DNA of 64,000 nt. It comes from Cryptomeria japonica (Eukaryota > Streptophyta > Pinopsida > Cupressales > Cupressaceae). The notes under the pieces are model-generated. The model worked only from the letters and a program-made list of their open reading frames with translations. It searched no databases and had not been told where the DNA came from. Both the position numbers and the translations under genes were made by a program. Where the stretch lies: positions 874,436,594 through 874,500,593 of the forward strand of contig NC_081409.1 of the NCBI RefSeq assembly GCF_030272615.1, given 5' to 3'. The first letter of the stretch is position 1, and each line of letters starts with the position of its first letter. This document shows, one piece after another, positions 21,640 through 32,662 of the stretch.

Positions 21640-23690
21640 TCCTTTATTTCTTAGCAAAAGCTCTATAATTGTCAATATACATGCAACTACTTGAATTGGA
21701 GGATCAACTACATGCTTAACTCTAAATTTATATTTCGTCAACACTTCATCTGCATGTTTCTTTTCCTTTCTCTAGTTCCCCTATTATCTCTGTCACCTCT
21801 TGACATTGAGTGATCAAGTACGTGTACCTGTCCATGAGGGCGACATCAAACTGGGTCGAAGGTCCTAAGTGTTGAGCCTCGTATGCATCCCAATAATTCA
21901 AAACTTGTTGCTATTCCATTGTCCCTATACTAGTCAGTCCTAATCCGAAGGCTCCAAGCATTGTCTTTACAAAATTCTAATATAATAATTTTTTTCTAAG
22001 AAGGGGTACTCGAATCTTTTCCATATCCTTCATATACTGTAGAACCATTTCAATCTTCAGCTCCAAAATGTATACATAGGATTGTAATTTCTCATAACTA
22101 TCACCTCCTAAGAGGTCCTCCTCCATTACTATCTCTTCCCCTAGCCATAATACTTTCTTTAAAACTCATAATTTCTTATTGAAAATACTTAGCTTCCATT
22201 CCCATTGCATAGCACAAGAAGATAAGGCTCCGCCTGCCTGTACTACCCTCCAATATATCTTCATTGTATCCTACAAAAATATTCTAATCTTAGCCACATT
22301 TATTTGGGTCCAAGACTTGGCTACAGCGGCCACTCATCTCACCTCTACTAGTGCCTTCACTTCTCCCTCTGGCAATGATGAGGTTGAAGGTAGGTCATCA
22401 TCTATATAGGAGTCCAGAGGTTTGCTCATTTCAATTAAGTTTTGCTTGTATTGTTCCAATTGTGCTTTGAGCTCTACATTCAAAGTATGCTCCTTCTCTA
22501 CATGCCCTTTGATGACACTGGTGGCTAGCTCCAAAGTATCTAGCTTTCCCCACTTGGTTTGTTTACCCAAATTTATCTAGGATATTTGATACTTGGGAGA
22601 AGCTTGTCCCTTAGCTTGGGATGGAACTGCCACAATTGCAATCACTTCACCGGAACCAGTTTTTGATAAATGATGAATGATTTTTAGCTTCTTAGCCTTT
22701 GGTGGCTCCTCAGTTATTACTTGTTGTAGAGTGACCTATGGGAAGCTTCGCTTTTCTCTTTTTCTTCTCAAAGGAAAACTTAAGTGCATTTTCATCATTG
22801 CCACCTTGATGTGACACTATATCTGTAGTTACAACATGGATGTCTGCCTGCTTCTTTGCTTCATCTCTTTCCTCTACCTTTGTTTGCTCGGGATCTTGAG
22901 GTGAGGTAACTTGGCGGGCTAGATTGGTTTGGAGAGCCTGTTGCTTATGTAACTCTCCCAATTTGCCACTGACCTCTTCATTAAATGTTATCTCTTCCTT
23001 TCCTGTCTTTGTTTCACCTTTCTCATCTGCTATATTCTTAAGGAGGTCCTCTTGATCTTGAGGGGTTAGAAGTAGTCTTTCATTCAATAGGTCTTCTACC
23101 TCATCCCTTTCTTCCTCACCTTCTAGCAGTTGATGTTGCTCAAGATCCTCTTCCTCTTGATCTGAATCAAACTTGATGTTCCTAAATTTTACTTCTTTAG
23201 TGGTAGACCTTAAGCCTTTCACTCTAGGCTGCCTTGCAGGTATATTGACTGGTGATGATATAGGGACATTGGTGCTTGGGTAATGTGTGGCAGCTACTAA
23301 GGTGGGTATATATTATGTAATCTTTATTTCTTCTTCCTACTCTTGGGTACCCTCTCCTATAGTCTTACCTATAGTCATCCTTGGTGGGAGAACTTTGGTA
23401 AGTGGTACTGCTCCCAATCCATTAGTCACTCCTAGGTCCACTGCTTTCTTTAACAATTCAAACTCCATCATCTTTTCTTGGATTTTCTTCATTAAGTCCT
23501 CAATACTTTCTTGAGGTTTGTCCCCCTCATCTGGATCGATAGACGTATTTTTTCTTGATGCTGACCTTGTCTTCCGAGCATACTCCTTATGGCCCCTTGA
23601 TTGAGGTACCCCTAAAGTGGACTCCTTCTATTTTGCCTTGGAGGCACTGGGCCTTACCCTCTAGCTAAACCATTGCTTGGTCCTATTGAT
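21640..23690 (-). pseudogene. ORF3 of element G3, C-terminal segment (coiled coil)
   Basis: Minus strand. From 23690 the frame continues the reading that ended at 30358 on the other side of element C3. A basic stretch (YARKTRSASRKN) is near 23580, then MKKIQEKMMEFELLKKAVDL. An acidic, Glu-rich coiled region spans 23222-22710 (EEEDLEQHQLLEGEEERDEV, ending KKKRKAK). Further heptad-like segments follow at 22570-22334 (LNVELKAQLEQYKQNLIEM) and near 21780 (ITQCQEVTEIIGELEKEKK). Several frameshifts and stops break it. I do not recognise the family. The composition (basic patch, acidic coiled coil) suggests a structural or nucleic-acid-associated protein. No catalytic motif was found. Confidence 0.55.
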
Positions 23691-24500
23691 TGTTGGCATA
23701 TGCACACTCCAATGAGACATTGTATGTGATTGAAGGTTTTTTCATTGATGGTAACCTTGCAATCTTATGGCACCGATAGGGCATTACACTAGCAAGTTAG
23801 TGCACCAGCATCAACAGATCACACTCTACACCAGCACTCAGGACACCGACACTAGCACAGAAGAAAGGAAGTATATCGACACAAAGGCCGACATGATTTT
23901 GTTATATTATATTTTGCTTATTATTGTAAAACTGTATAAGCCAACTTGGTAAATTGTAAAATGACTCATATATAAAAGAGATCATTGTAAACATTTGATA
24001 TAAGTGATGTAGAAGCATTAAGGAAAATATTAGGCAGACCTAATGTGTGAAATATAGGCCAAGGGGTATATGTAAAGAACAGAGTAGGAACCAGTACTGA
24101 ATCAGGCATTGAAGATGCCATTGTAAAGCAGTACAAGATATTGGATTTGTATAATCCTTATTGTAAGTCAGTGAGACTTCCCATTGAGTAGTGAGCTCTA
24201 GGCAGTTAGCCTTCCTACATGTGCAAGCCCCTATTGTAAGTAATATTCTCTTATTGGCTAGTGAGTGAATATTGTGGGTCACAAATCCCACCGAGGTTTT
24301 TCCCACATCGGGTTTCCTTGTTAAAATCTTGTGTTATGGTGTACTTTTCATGTGGATGTTCTTGATTCTATTTATTGCATTATTTCTTGCATACCGGTAC
24401 ACTATTATATTATGTTTTGCATGTTTTAAGTTAAGAAATTCTAATTACCAGTTAGATACTAATTCACCCCCCCCCCTCACTATCTGTGGGACCTCTAACA
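23691..24500 (+). repeat. 5' LTR of C3
   Basis: 810 bp, starting TGTTGGCATATGCACACTCC and ending GGGACCTCTAACA. A TATATAAAAGAG promoter-like box is near 23969. Close to the 3' LTR except for scattered changes and a short gap near 23780, where the 3' LTR has an extra GGCAAGGCATTA-type repeat unit. Confidence 0.95.
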
Positions 24501-24501
24501 A

Positions 24502-24518
24502 TTAGTATCAAAGCCTGG
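24502..24518 (+). other. Primer-binding site of C3
   Basis: TTAGTATCAAAGCCTGG follows the LTR end by one base and matches the copia initiator-Met site TGGTATCAGAGC with a few changes. Confidence 0.8.
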
Positions 24519-24571
24519 TCCTCTATTTTCAGAAGCCTAACAGCTTGAGGAAGATCTTGACACTGGTAAAG

Positions 24572-25662
24572 ATGGAAAATCTGACGAAACAACTTGAAGG
24601 AGCTCTTACAGACTATGATGCAGAAAAATTGAAAAATATCAAACTGGAAGATGATTTAAGGGCGGCTTAGGATATCATTCAAGCACTTCAAGAAAATTTT
24701 ACTATTGCAAGAAATAAGAGAAGAGAACTTTGTGAAAAATTGCAAAATGAGAATGATGAAAATGAATCACTTAATGATATGATAAGCAAGATGAAATGAG
24801 AGATCATGACAACAAAAAATGAGATGCAGGATATGACTATGAGATTTTGCAAAGAGATTGAGGACAGAAAGAAGAATGAAGAAGAATTGATGAGAAGACT
24901 AAGTGATGCAAAAATGAGAACACAAGACTTAGCTATGAAAATGACATGTTGAAGACAGATCTGATACATACTCAGAATGACTCAAATGAACCGATGAGAC
25001 AAAAAGAAGTCCTAGAAAGAGAACTAGAAACTGCGAATCAACACAAAGAAAAATTCAAGAAAAGCTCAGAGGAACTTGGCACCTTGCTGAAAAATCAAAA
25101 ACCTAAAGGTGACACTTTTGGAATTGGCTTTGAAGTTGGTGAAAGCTCTGGTACTGCAAATACTCAAGATCGCAGAAAATCGGTAAGACAACCTAATGCT
25201 TATAAATTCAATGGTAATTGCTTTAACTATAATAAGTATGGTCATAGAGAAAATGAATGTAGATCTAGAAATTATTACAATATCAACACACCCACCGGTC
25301 AATGTTCTAAATGCAACAAAGTTGGTCACAACTTTGAAAACTACAAAATGAATGTGAGATGTTATGTTTGTGGAAGATTTAGACTTTTATCTAATCAATG
25401 CAGGACACAAATTGGAATAGGTTATGGGAAATCTATTCAGAAAAATAATGTAACTTGTGATGCATCTAACAAGATTGGGCATATTGCTAAATTCTGTAGA
25501 AGTAAAGGCACACCGGTAGACAACAAAAGTTCTAGCTTGAAAGGTAAAGAAAAAGTTGAAGAGGTTAAGCAAGAATTCTCAAAACAATGGATTAGAAAAG
25601 GTGATCTAAATATTGGGAATACTCCTCCACTGGTAGAACCAATCAATACTTCACTGGCATGA
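24572..25662 (+). pseudogene. C3 ORF1: coiled-coil protein with four zinc knuckles (Gag-like)
   Basis: Starts at ATG 24572 (MENLTKQLEGALTDYDAEKL), 54 bases after the primer-binding site. The first 125 codons are an almost uninterrupted heptad-type coiled coil (RELCEKLQNENDENESLNDM), broken by two TAG/TGA stops and a one-base frameshift near 24935. The second half (24946-25662) is open and holds four Cys/His boxes: CFNYNKYGHRENEC, CSKCNKVGHNFENY (last Cys changed), CYVCGRFRLLSNQC (His position lost) and CDASNKIGHIAKFC (second Cys changed). Zinc knuckles imply RNA binding, as in nucleocapsid. The usual copia UBN2 capsid domain is not seen. Likely role: packaging of C3 RNA, alone or with a helper Gag. 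Confidence 0.75.
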
Positions 25663-26029
25663 CAGAGTGATGCTTCACTAGAAGGATAGAGCAGTGCTCC
25701 ACCGACAGGAAGTTCTTCATCTAATTGAAGAAAATTTCCTTGAGGGTTTGGCAATCAATTGATACATGTGCTATTATTCCCTTAGTTAAAGATAAGAAGT
25801 TGGAAATTACTTATTACTGGCAAACAATGTTAAGTGAATACTTAAGTGACATGCAATTAATGTGGTAGATGGTGAAAAGAAACTATAAAATTAAGGTTTT
25901 GGCTCCATTTCATTTCACTTAGATTTCAAATTTTCAAAGAGCATGAAGACTCTAAGCTAAGGCACTTCGAGCAAGAAGCAAGCATACTCCAAGCAATCAT
26001 CCATCCAAGGCAATAAAAGGTATTTAATC
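25663..26029 (+). other. C3 spacer between ORF1 and ORF2
   Basis: 367 bases without coding sequence. A TATAAAA at 25884-25890, about 140 bases before the ORF2 ATG, could be an internal promoter. A pyrimidine-rich run near 25900-25925 could instead be part of a splice acceptor. Neither is proven. Confidence 0.35.
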
Positions 26030-29000
26030 ATGGAATCCACCTTTGCAATTGAATATATAGCAAACCCTACTATTGTTGAAGTGATAAAAAGACCTAGGCC
26101 TGTATTTCAGTTAGTTCCCGAGATAGCAAAGAAGGATGATACCATAGGTGCTTTTTCTCAAATTCCTAAGGGAGTTGTATATGCTGAAGACCCTAGAATG
26201 TACATCCACTACAACATTGAAGAGTTAGGAGATGAGGAAATTAAAACCATGTATAAAACCATGATATGTGATAATACCAGAAATGTAAAGGATGAACACA
26301 AGATCATTGAAACCCTAGAATTTATAGAGATCCTTAGCATTCCCAAATTTCCAAAGGATGTGATTAGGATAGTTTTGAGCAGGGTACATGGAGAATTTTT
26401 CTAGTTAGATGCAATCCATAAAATCATCAAGGAAGTTGTGAAAGCTGTCACAAGGTTACCGACCACTGGTAAGAGACCAGATAAAACCAAGAAGGTTCCT
26501 AATGACCTAGTTATAAACCTAACTAGTGCAACATTCGACAAGAGGTCTCTAAGGGTTAATGATGTAAAAGATATCAATGTGAGATTCATCAGTATGATAT
26601 TAGGGTATAAAGCTACTCATGCTAATAGACTCAATTCAGTTTCAAGCTTATGCATTAAGAGTGCTTATGACATGGTCACAGATAATGCAAAAATTGACAT
26701 ATGTGAGTGGTTAAAGGATGAATTAATTGACAAACTTGGAAAGATCAAGAAGGACAAGAAAGGAACTTTTAGATTTGGAAATCTATTAGTATGTCTAATG
26801 CTACATATAACTAAACAGGTTCCCAGTATAGGTTACAAAGAACTTGGATATGACATACCGGTAGGAAAATAATTGATTGAATTATTCAATAACATGGGTG
26901 AGAACAAGGAAAACAATATTCATGACTTTTTCCAAGCATTAAAGACCAAAATGAAGAGAAGAGTAAGGTTATCACAAAAGATTGTAGACAAATACAAAGA
27001 TGATATATGCTTTGTCATCAAGAAAGATGAAATCTGGATGGAAGCTGTCATCCCAAGGACAGTTTGGGTAACTGAGATGGGATATGAAACAGATGATCAC
27101 ATAGTTGAAACATATGCTAAAGCACTTCTGGAAGCCCCCAGAGAACCTAAGGAAGAAGTATTTGGTAGTGCAGAAAATATTGAAAGACAGATTCAATCAA
27201 AGAAAAGGGTGAAAAAGGTTGAGACAGTTGTAAGGAAAGGGTCCAAACAAGCAAAAGCTATCAAAGAAGATGTATTGAAGAAAACCGGCATAACAGAGGA
27301 TGAGTTAGCAGCTCCATAGCCTGAAACTCACCTATCACCAGTAGGTACTTCTTCAGGAAGTGACATGCCTGCAACTTTCAAAAGAGTTGTAAGAAAAAGA
27401 GATCCCTCACCGACAACCACACCTTCACCTAGGAGGACAAGGCAAAAGCAACAAGCAGTGAGATCTCTGGTTAGAAAGGCCACACCAAAGAAGAAACTAA
27501 CACCTAAGAAAAAGAAAAGGACAAACAAAGACTTGGCCCCTCTTGATATACTACTGAATGAAATCATAGAGGAAGGTAAATTGAAGAACATAGAGAAAAT
27601 ATATGACACTCTAATAGTTGATGAGAAAGAACAAGTTGAAAATTCTGTTATATTGCACATGGATATGTACAAGAAATTTTTGATGGAAGTAGTCAATGAA
27701 ATTCCTGATGAATTATTCAGAAGACTAGAGGCAAGAAGACAGGCAGTGATAGAATTGGATAAGAAAATAAAAATTGAAAAATTACTTGATGTATATCCGA
27801 TAAACTCTCCACAAGAAATTGATGACCTAATTGCTCAAGCAAATCGGACAGTATTTTCTACTGCACACCGACACGTTGCTTTAATGGTAGGAAGAGTTAA
27901 TGAGGTGACAGAGGAAACAGAAAATGGATGGGATATATTCCTGGTTGAGAAAGTAAAACAAGAAGAGTACAGGAACCCCAAACCTATAAAGGTATATCAA
28001 AAAGATAGAGACAAGGGGAAAGGAAAAGTTGGTGGACAACCAAGTATCAAGGTTAGAGACAACTTACCCCCACCTTCTTTAAATACTCCATTGGTAAAAT
28101 CAACAACTACTGAAGATCAACTGGCAGTCGAGAGTATGGATGTAGAGGATAATAACCCTAATCCTAAAGTCCTATATACTATGAATGTTGATACTTAGAA
28201 GATCAACATAATAGTAGACAAAGATACAACTGACAAGTCAGATATGGCTAGTGAGCCTCTGGTAGCAGGGGAAACTGATAAACTGATAGATGATAAAGAG
28301 AAAAAGGTAGAGACTGAGACACAGACTGAGGCAATGAAACATACAGAGAAACAAATAGAGCTAAAGGCTCCAGAACAACAACAACTGGAACAGGTACATA
28401 AGGAAACAATGCCACCGACAACTAGTGAAGTAGGAAAACCAATGCTTAAAGAAATGCAGACACAAACAAACCTACCAGAGGTAAAAACAAGCTTGGTCAC
28501 TTCCATCGATAATCAGATTGTTGATTCATCATCAAGCTTCAAACCAACAAATGTGACTAAGGTACTACTTGATTCTATCAAGAAAATAACTGACTGCAGC
28601 TCACAAGCTTACAAAGCAATTGATGATACCATACCACTTTTGAAGGTAATTGCTCCTAACTATAATATAGATAACAAAGATTCTTTAGGACAATTGGATA
28701 CACTATGTAAATATATCTCAAAAAACATTGAGAAAATAAAAGAAGAGTCAGTAAAGGATATGGTAGAAATTGAAAAACAAAAATTCTTCGATGAGAAAAT
28801 AAAGAAGTGTAATAGAGATTTTGACACACTTCTACCAAAATTATGTAATTTGTTGAAAGAGTACAAAAATCTATAAAAAGATACCTATAAAACAAACTTT
28901 TTGACTGTAGATATTGACAAGAAAATGAGCAAGGTACAGGATGAGATCAATAAACTTGCAGATAATTTTATCAACTCACCTAATACACTATCAATTTTTG

Positions 29001-29308
29001 AGGAGAAGATAACAAATTTTGAGGAAGAAATACTTAAATTGGAAAGGTAGAAAGAAATAATAATAAATAAGGCAAAACATTTGAGATCTAAAATAAGTCC
29101 AAGATTGGACCATCTAGCAACTCTGCAGAAGGAAATTTTTGAGGCACTAATACATGGAATCAAAACACCGGCAAAGCATTTGCAGCATCTTACCGGTATA
29201 GTGAAGAGAACAGAAACAACAATAAAGGATAGCAAGAAGTTTATGGATAGTATAAACTTGATTTTGGGAGATCTTTTTCAAATTATAACTACCCAGCTAC
29301 AAGGTTGA
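26030..29308 (+). pseudogene. C3 ORF2: long unknown protein (1,092 codons, six nonsense codons, no frameshift)
   Basis: One frame runs from ATG 26030 (MESTFAIEYIANPTIVEV) to the stop at 29306. The only interruptions are nonsense codons near 26402 (TAG), 26870 (TAA), 27317 (TAG), 28196 (TAG), 28874 (TAA) and 29048 (TAG), each one C>T step from Gln. Residues 1-280 look globular and helical, with a W-L...F-R-F-G-N-L-L block near residue 230-260 and an Ile/Val-rich core. Residues about 445-500 form a strongly basic stretch (KKKLTPKKKKRTNKD), nuclear-signal-like. Residues 500-640 are helical, 640-830 are Pro/Thr/Glu-rich and disordered-looking, and the C-terminal 250 residues are coiled coil. No protease, RT, integrase or known enzyme motif. 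Position just before the 3' LTR is like env-like or additional ORFs of plant elements. Function unknown. Confidence 0.75.
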
Positions 29309-29526
29309 GTTTAATGATAGTTGAAACCACAAACTCTACTGACATCTTAACAACCTTTGTCATTGATGCCAAAGGGGGAGTAGTGGGATGAGAAAATTCA
29401 AATCACAGACAGGAATCATATGCTCAGGGGGAGCACACACATTTTTGGTAATATTTTTGGACTACACATTTTTGGATACTTTTTGAAATTTCTCATGAGT
29501 GTGCCATCAATGCCAAAAGGGGAGAT
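29309..29526 (+). other. C3 3' untranslated region with polypurine tract
   Basis: Non-coding stretch ending in AAAAGGGGAGA (29515-29525) one base before the 3' LTR TG at 29527, as required for plus-strand priming. The phrase ATCAATGCCAAA...GGGGA also occurs earlier, near 29363, as a degenerate duplicate of the tract. Confidence 0.85.
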
Positions 29527-30352
29527 TGTTGGCATATGCACACTCCAATGAGACATTGTATGTGATTGAAGGTTTTGTCATTGATGGCAACCTTGCAATC
29601 TTATGGCACCGGCAAGGCATTATATCGGCAAGGCATTACACCAGCAAGTTAGTGCACTGGCATCAACAGATCACACTCTACACCGGCACTTACAACACCG
29701 ACACCAGCAAAGAAGAAAGGAAGTATACCGGCATAGAGGCCTACAAGATTTTGTTATATTATATTTTGTTTACTATTGTAAAAATGTATAAGCCAACTTG
29801 GCAAATTGTAAAATGACTCTTATATATAAAAGAGATCATTGTAGACATTTGATATAAGTGATGTAGAAGCATTAAGGAAAATATTAGGTAGACCTAATGT
29901 GCAAAATATAGGTCAAGGGGTATATGTAAAGAATAGAGAAAGAACTGATACTGAATCAGGCATTGAAGATGCTATTGTAAAGCAGTACAAGATATTGGAT
30001 TTGTATAATCCTTATTGTAAGTCAGTGAGATTTCCCATTGAGCAGTGAGCTCTAGGTAGTTGGCCTTCCTGCATGTGCAGGCCCCTATTGTAAGTAATAT
30101 TCTCTTATTGGCAGTGAATGAATATTGTGGGTCACAAATCCCACTGAGGTTTTTCCCACACTGGGTTTCCTCATTAAAATCTTGTGTTATGGTGTACTTT
30201 TCATGTGGATGTTCTTGATTCTATTTATTACATTATTTCTTGCATACCGGTATACTGTTATATTATGTTCTGCATGTTTTAAGTCAAGAAATTCTAATTA
30301 CCTGTTAGATACTGATTCACCCCCCCTCTCAGTATCTATGGGACCTCTAACA
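29527..30352 (+). repeat. 3' LTR of C3
   Basis: 826 bp, TGTTGGCATATGCACACTCC to CCTCTAACA. TATATATAAAAGAG near 29820. Longer than the 5' LTR mainly because of a short extra repeat near 29610. Confidence 0.95.
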
Positions 30353-30977
30353 TTGATTACCACTTGAGAATATTTAGGTCTTCATTCACAAACCATTTCA
30401 TTGCAGAGAGGTTTCTTATCAATCTCTAGTCATTTGTATGCCACATCAAGCAAGTCTCCATTGTCTCTAAGGTCCTTGGGGAGATTGCTTTCAATTTCAA
30501 AATCTCTGATCTATGGCATGGACAACCGACTATAACTCTTTTCTCTGACTTCAAAACTATCTTTAAGGTTAGCCCAAAAATCCTCCAGTCTCGACTTGTG
30601 TCCCTCATATGCCTTAGGCATAGCTTGTTTGAGTTTCTCGTAGGGGTCATAGAACCCCCTAGCATAATCATATTCCATCATGTTCAAATCTTGAAGCACT
30701 AGCTCTGCTAATTTTGCAACCTCTATTTTTGAGCATGTGAAATATCCAATTGATACCGAGAAATCAATACCTGTTTTATATTTTGAAGACAAAAGAGACT
30801 GGAGCCCGAAAAGTTGCCTTACATACTCCAGCAAAATTACTCTACCATTGCAGTATCAGAGCAACAACATTGGGTTCCTTGTGAACCCACTAACCCTAAT
30901 GTACGTTGAGCGTGGGTTTTGGATGAACCAACATGCCCACTCTCGAACAATAGCCATGGCCTCTGGGCTAATCCGAT
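30353..30977 (-). pseudogene. ORF3 of element G3, middle segment
   Basis: Minus strand, between the G2 left end and the C3 right end. From 30977 the frame reads ISPEAMAIVREWACWFIQNP, then a stop, and MLEYVRQLFGLQSLLSSKYK (30834) through RLEDFWANLKDSFEVREKSY to 30511, then on to KYSQVVI at 30358 with three more nonsense codons. The reading frame is kept across both insertion points once one copy of each target duplication is removed, so this is the middle of one long protein. No known domain is recognised; it appears mostly alpha-helical. Confidence 0.6.
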
Positions 30978-32299
30978 TGTAGATGTATAAAAATAATATA
31001 TTAAAGCTTCGATGGATTTGAGTATAAGTATGATGCTCAAGAGTCTATGGTTCTCTATCTCACAAGGTCCCTCAAACCAATGTCTTTACTCTCATATCAC
31101 TGAGCAAAGTGGTTTAGGGATGGAAAATGCAAGAACGAGGGAGACTTTGGTTGATTTTATTATGAAATGCATCCTAAGCTATGCATGATCCTACAAATGC
31201 AATAAACTAGATTATAAGATGAAAAGATTAGTAGCAAGACTATCCTAGCACGATATACTTGTCTATGATTAAGCTAAATGATAAGGAAAATGCTCCATAA
31301 GTATAAGTAGCAAGACTATCTTGTAGTGCATCGCTATTATATTGTAGGACTCTTAAAATTTGTCCCCAAAGTCTTCAAACCATTAATGGTTAACTCAACC
31401 CTCTTGCATGATTAGAGACTTTCTCTAAACTCAACCTCCATGTAACCCAAGGGTCTCATCAATCATTTATTGCTTTGACCATGGTTAATCCTTAATTCTT
31501 TGCACAAGAGTTTATCCTTTGGGTAAAACCTTTATCTATTGGATAACCCTAACTTAACCTTAACCTAACCTTAACCCTTACCCCCTAGGGTAACCATGAG
31601 GTCTTCTCAAGCATTTAATGCTTCCTACCTCTCTTCTCAACCCAACCTTATGTTGACAATTGTCACCATTTCATTGGTGCAAATTGCAAACATGGATTCC
31701 CAACTTTCAAACTCAACCCTTGATTAACTCTTTCAATCCTGGCCATCCATTGCCCTATTTTTGCTATAAATAGAGCTCTCCATCCTCCATTTTGAGGGAT
31801 CCAAGTCTTTAGTATCATGCGTATACTCAAATCCATCCAAGCTTCAATATATCATTTATGCTCATCATTTAGCCTCTCTTTTAAATAGGAATTAATCTAA
31901 ATATGCATGTTTAGAGTATTTTTTTATCATTTAGCATAATCATAGACTAGTATATCATGTTAGGATAGTCTTGATACTAATCTTGTCATCTTATCATCTA
32001 GTTTATTGCATTTGTAAGATCATACATAGCTTAGGATGCATTTGATAATAAAATCAACCAAAGCATCCCTCGTTCTTGCATTTTCCATCCCTAAACTAGT
32101 TTGCTCAGTGATCTGAGAGAAAAGACATTGGTTTGAGGGACCTTGTGAGATAGAGAACCATGGAACCAACCTTGGGAAGTTGAGTCATTCTTCATGACTC
32201 CATAACTTGCACCAAGAAGTCCTATGGGTGTGTGAGCAAGCCTCTTTGAACTTCATTTTTCACATTTTAAGTTATATTGACCCACTTTTCCCGCATACA
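30978..32299 (+). repeat. 5' LTR of G2, with a scrambled inverted block
   Basis: Starts TGTAGATGTATAAAAATAA at 30978 like the 3' LTR, but the next ~350 bases are foreign to that position. The normal LTR resumes at 31347 (AGGACTCTTA) and ends CCCGCATACA at 32299. A TATA box, TATAAATAG, is at 31765-31773; the 3' LTR has TTTAAATAG at the matching place. The comparable parts of the two LTRs are close. Confidence 0.88.
30997..31346 (-). repeat. Inverted LTR pieces plus leader fragment inside the G2 5' LTR
   Basis: 30997-31045 is the reverse complement of LTR bases equivalent to about 49612-49660. 31046-31310 is the reverse complement of about 49964-49700, so the pieces are both inverted and out of order. 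31318-31346 (TAGTGCATCGCTATTATATT) matches leader sequence at 32613-32636, including its 21-bp spacing. A template-switching origin during reverse transcription would explain all three. Confidence 0.75.
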
Positions 32300-32303
32300 T
32301 TTC

Positions 32304-32322
32304 TGGTGCCCACTGTGGGGCC
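32304..32322 (+). other. Primer-binding site of G2
   Basis: TGGTGCCCACTGTGGGGCC four bases after the LTR end, one or two changes from the TGGCGCCCACCGTGGGGCC form common in plant Tat-like elements. tRNA identity not checked. Confidence 0.8.
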
Positions 32323-32408
32323 TGACCCCATATATCAAATTGGATTTTGAATTTAACCACTTTTGTAGGTACGCAGGAAACAAGAAACAACATGTGGAAA
32401 ACATTCCC

Positions 32409-32662
32409 TAGTGCATATGGTTATCAGTCTAGCACATCCCACTTGTTGTTTATCATGTTGGATCTATTTAATGGCTCGTGTAGTCTTTACTATAGTGCAT
32501 GATCCCACTAACATTTTTCTGTAGGTCTTGACGTGGGAAAAAAATAGAGCAGCGCATCCGGAAACCATTCTAGCACATCTTGGAAACAACATAGTGCATC
32601 GTTGTCATCTTGTAGCGCATCACTGTTATATTGTAGCACATACAGTTTGTTCTGTAGCATGT
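32409..32662 (+). repeat. 21-bp-phased TAGYGCAT array, leader block A
   Basis: TAGTGCAT/TAGCACAT/TAGCGCAT motifs start at 32409, 32430, (32451 and 32472 degenerate), 32493, then 32550, 32571, 32592, 32613, 32634 and 32655. Within each run the spacing is exactly 21 bases, while the 13 bases between motifs are not conserved. Confidence 0.9.

Larger units (their letters stand above)
23691..30352 (+). mobile_element. Element C3: copia-type LTR element without pol (6.7 kb)
   Basis: LTRs at 23691-24500 and 29527-30352, perfect target duplication TTGAT (23686-23690 and 30353-30357), a Met-tRNA-type primer-binding site at 24502 and a polypurine tract at 29515-29525. The TGTTGG...TAACA termini and primer site are copia-like. 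Between the LTRs lie two ORFs on the plus strand: a coiled-coil/zinc-knuckle ORF1 and a long ORF2. No protease, integrase, reverse transcriptase or RNase H motif appears in any frame, so it must have used another element's enzymes. It sits inside ORF3 of G3. A solo LTR of the same family is found at 44664-45512. Confidence 0.92.

Noticed and set aside
24272-24505. Hydrophobic ORF (MWVTNPTEVFPT, then a membrane-like stretch) in all three C3-family LTRs (also 30125-30367 and 44581-44973 minus)
   Set aside because: It lies in the R/U5 part of the LTR, where DNA conservation is expected for other reasons. Start and stop positions differ between copies, so I treat it as incidental.
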